From contig JAFVYT010000044.1 in the NCBI GenBank assembly GCA_017508505.1, positions 1 to 7,359 on the forward strand: DNA of 7,359 bases, in the 5' to 3' direction. Under the pieces are notes generated by a model, which saw only the letters and a program-made list of their open reading frames with translations, was not told the DNA's origin and did no database searches. Below, one piece after another: positions 5,793 to 7,359 of this stretch. The number at the start of each line of letters is the position of its first letter. Within the stretch, counting starts at the first letter, position 1. This stretch comes from Clostridia bacterium. Lineage in GTDB: Bacteria; Bacillota_A; Clostridia; Oscillospirales; SIG627. The translations under genes and the position numbers were made by a program.

Positions 5793-7208
5793 ATGAACTA
5801 CCGTGAAACTCTCGACCGCTTGGTGGATGCGCACAGCGCCGAGGCCATCGAGCTCAGCGACGCCATTTGGGATCTGGCTGAATCACGCTTTCGTGAATTC
5901 GGATCGGTCAAGGTGCAGATCGAATATCTGAAAAAGCAGGGCTTTCGCATCACCGAGGGGATCGGCGGAGCAGAGACCGCCTTTGTTGCGGAGTACGGCT
6001 CCGGCAAGCCCGTGATTGGCTTTCTCGGAGAATACGACGCCCTCAGCGGCCTTTCTCAGAAGGCGGACTGCGACGTGCAAACCCCCATTGTGGAGGGCGG
6101 TGACGGCCACGGCTGCGGACACAACCTTTTGGGAGCGGGAGACGTTCTTGCTACCGTTGCCTTAAAGGATCTGATGGAGGAGCAGGGCATCTCCGGCACC
6201 CTTCGCTACTATGGCTGCCCCGCAGAGGAAAATGCGGGCGGTAAGGCCTTTATGGTTCGGGACGGTGCCTTTTCCGATTGCGACCTTGCCCTGACCTGGC
6301 ATCCGGGAGCGTATCACTTCATCAATAAGACCGGCTCCCTTGCCAACTTCCGTGCTTTTTTCACCTTCCACGGAAAGGCCTCTCACGCCGCAGGGGCACC
6401 CCATCTCGGCCGTTCTGCTCTGGATGCGGTGGAATTGATGAACGTGGGTGTCAACTATATGCGTGAGCATATGATCGATCAGGCAAGGATCCACTATGCC
6501 GTTACCAATACCGGCGGCACCGCTCCCAACGTGGTGCAGGCCGAGGCGCAGGTGCTCTATGCCATTCGTGCTCCCAAGGTCGGTCAGGTAAAGGAGCTGT
6601 ATGATCGCGTTTGCGACGTGGCACGGGGTGCCGCCTTGATGACACAGACCACCGTGGAGATCCGTCAGGTGGCCGCCTATGCGGACTACATCGGCAACGA
6701 CGTGATCCGCGACCGCTTCTATGAGCATATGAGCTCCCGTCTTCCCATTGCATATACCGACGAGGAGATCGCCTACGGAAAGAAGTTTCAGGCGGTCATC
6801 ACCGATCTGGATCGGGATAGCCTCCAAAAGAAGGCAAAGCAGCTTGCAGGGAAGGAGAGCGAGGCCCTTCTGGCTCAGCCCTATTGGAACATTCTCTGTC
6901 CCGACGCTTCCAGCGCCGCCTCCACCGACGTGGGCGACGTGAGCTGGGTTTGCCCCACGGGCTGGTTCCACGGGGCTACCCTTGCCGCAGGCACAGCCGG
7001 TCACTCCTGGCAGACGGTGGCCCAGGGCAAATCCGGCCCCGCCCATAAAGGTATGATCTTTGCCGCCAAGGTGCTCGCCAGCACGGGCTATGAGTTTCTC
7101 ACGGATCCCGAGCTTCTTGCCCGGGCCAAGGAGGACTGGCTCCTGAAGCTGGACGGGGAGACCTACCCCAATGCCCTGCCCGCAGATTTAAAGCCCGAGC
7201 GTTGGTAA
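5793..7208 (+). CDS. M20-family metallo-amidohydrolase, AbgB-like
   Basis: 471 residues from ATG 5793; the adjacent ATG at 5790 is possible, but AGGAGG (5780-5785) is better spaced (7 bases) for 5793. The protein matches the M20 metallopeptidase/amidohydrolase fold, closest in length and motifs to p-aminobenzoyl-glutamate hydrolase subunit B (E. coli AbgB, about 480 residues). Visible elements are GFLGEYDAL (76-84), GHGCGHN (105-111, with C108 and H110 as likely metal ligands), CPAEENAGGK (142-151, acidic catalytic/metal residues E145/E146), TWHPG (168-172, H170), GKASHAAGAP (194-203, dimerisation/lid domain) and a C-terminal AHKGM with H418. It likely hydrolyses an amide or N-acyl amino-acid bond in the cytoplasm. 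No AbgA partner or AbgT transporter is in the window; the upstream EamA gene may supply transport instead. A terminator follows at 7258. Confidence 0.93.
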   Translation: MNYRETLDRLVDAHSAEAIELSDAIWDLAESRFREFGSVKVQIEYLKKQGFRITEGIGGAETAFVAEYGSGKPVIGFLGEYDALSGLSQKADCDVQTPIVEGGDGHGCGHNLLGAGDVLATVALKDLMEEQGISGTLRYYGCPAEENAGGKAFMVRDGAFSDCDLALTWHPGAYHFINKTGSLANFRAFFTFHGKASHAAGAPHLGRSALDAVELMNVGVNYMREHMIDQARIHYAVTNTGGTAPNVVQAEAQVLYAIRAPKVGQVKELYDRVCDVARGAALMTQTTVEIRQVAAYADYIGNDVIRDRFYEHMSSRLPIAYTDEEIAYGKKFQAVITDLDRDSLQKKAKQLAGKESEALLAQPYWNILCPDASSAASTDVGDVSWVCPTGWFHGATLAAGTAGHSWQTVAQGKSGPAHKGMIFAAKVLASTGYEFLTDPELLARAKEDWLLKLDGETYPNALPADLKPERW

Positions 7209-7257
7209 AATCATACACCCTTGCGGGTGATGCCATACCGATCCTTCGGCTTGGATA

Positions 7258-7293
7258 AAAAAATAAGACAGTCTATTGACTGTCTTATTTTTT
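7258..7293. terminator. Bidirectional terminator between the hydrolase gene and tRNA-Thr
   Basis: A perfect 16-bp stem (7258-7273 with 7278-7293) has the core AAGACAGTC against GACTGTCTT, a TATT loop, and A- and T-runs on the outer sides, so it has a T tract in either direction. It serves the rightward M20 gene and the leftward tRNA gene. Its last paired base is also the terminal A of the tRNA's encoded CCA. Confidence 0.93.
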
Positions 7294-7359
7294 GGAGCTA
7301 GTGACGTGACTTGAACACGCGACCTGCTGATTACGAATCAGCTGCTCTACCAACTGAAC
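7293..7359 (-). tRNA. tRNA-Thr(CGT), 5' end outside the window
   Basis: The reverse complement reads a D arm with GTTC/GAGC stem and TTGGTAGA-type loop, an anticodon stem GCTGA/TCAGC with loop TTCGTAA (anticodon CGT, decoding ACG threonine), a five-base variable loop, a T arm GCGTG/CACGT with loop TTCAAGT, an acceptor 3' strand CACTAGC, discriminator T and encoded CCA. About nine bases of the 5' end (acceptor strand plus two) lie beyond the window edge; the acceptor 5' strand should read close to GCTAGTG. Confidence 0.95.

Noticed and set aside
6162..7046. Long minus-strand open frame across the hydrolase gene
   Set aside because: It is antisense to a conserved M20 enzyme and Gly/His-rich in the way expected of a shadow frame.
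7209..7256. Small hairpins CACCC/GGGTG and CCGA/TCGG after the hydrolase stop
   Set aside because: Stems of only 4-5 bp with no T run; the 16-bp hairpin just downstream is the convincing terminator.

Overview
The window looks like a chromosomal segment of a Bacillota genome, most likely a gut-type Clostridia. The clues are strong AGGAGG-type ribosome binding sites, the pgk-tpi gene pair, and a tRNA gene with an encoded CCA. I cannot fix the genus from sequence alone.

Layout: positions 1-122 hold the 3' end of a plus-strand gene whose product ends in perfect APAEEA hexapeptide repeats. It is closed by a strong bidirectional terminator (141-177). Positions 189-1953 form a visibly AT-rich cassette unlike the GC-rich genes to its right. 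The cassette has a 66-residue Cro/CI-type regulator on the plus strand and, divergent from it, a minus-strand locus. That locus begins with an EVE/PUA-like domain, continues in a shifted frame into a single-pass membrane protein with a presumed outside domain, and after an in-frame TAA carries a further coherent coding stretch. I read it as one large gene broken by a frameshift near 1300-1345 and a nonsense codon at 516-518, though separate small genes cannot be excluded. Between the divergent genes lie two copies of one 17-bp palindrome. One sits on the spacer and -10 box, and the other on the predicted start site, of a near-consensus promoter driving the minus-strand locus.

From 2032 the core genome resumes: a promoter, pgk with an unusual insertion of about 40 residues, and tpiA, which together catalyse two steps of lower glycolysis. 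A strong hairpin follows tpiA, then a tight three-gene run: a single-pass membrane protein of unknown function, a ten-helix EamA-type transporter, and an AbgB-like M20 metallo-amidohydrolase. The last two plausibly handle one amide or peptide-like substrate, moving and hydrolysing it. The right edge holds a bidirectional terminator shared with a convergent, 5'-incomplete tRNA-Thr(CGT).

The most interesting part is the divergent cassette: a membrane-anchored EVE-like protein under apparent control of an XRE regulator through twin palindromes, and apparently decaying or switched off here. No gene-free stretch longer than 300 bases exists in the window.
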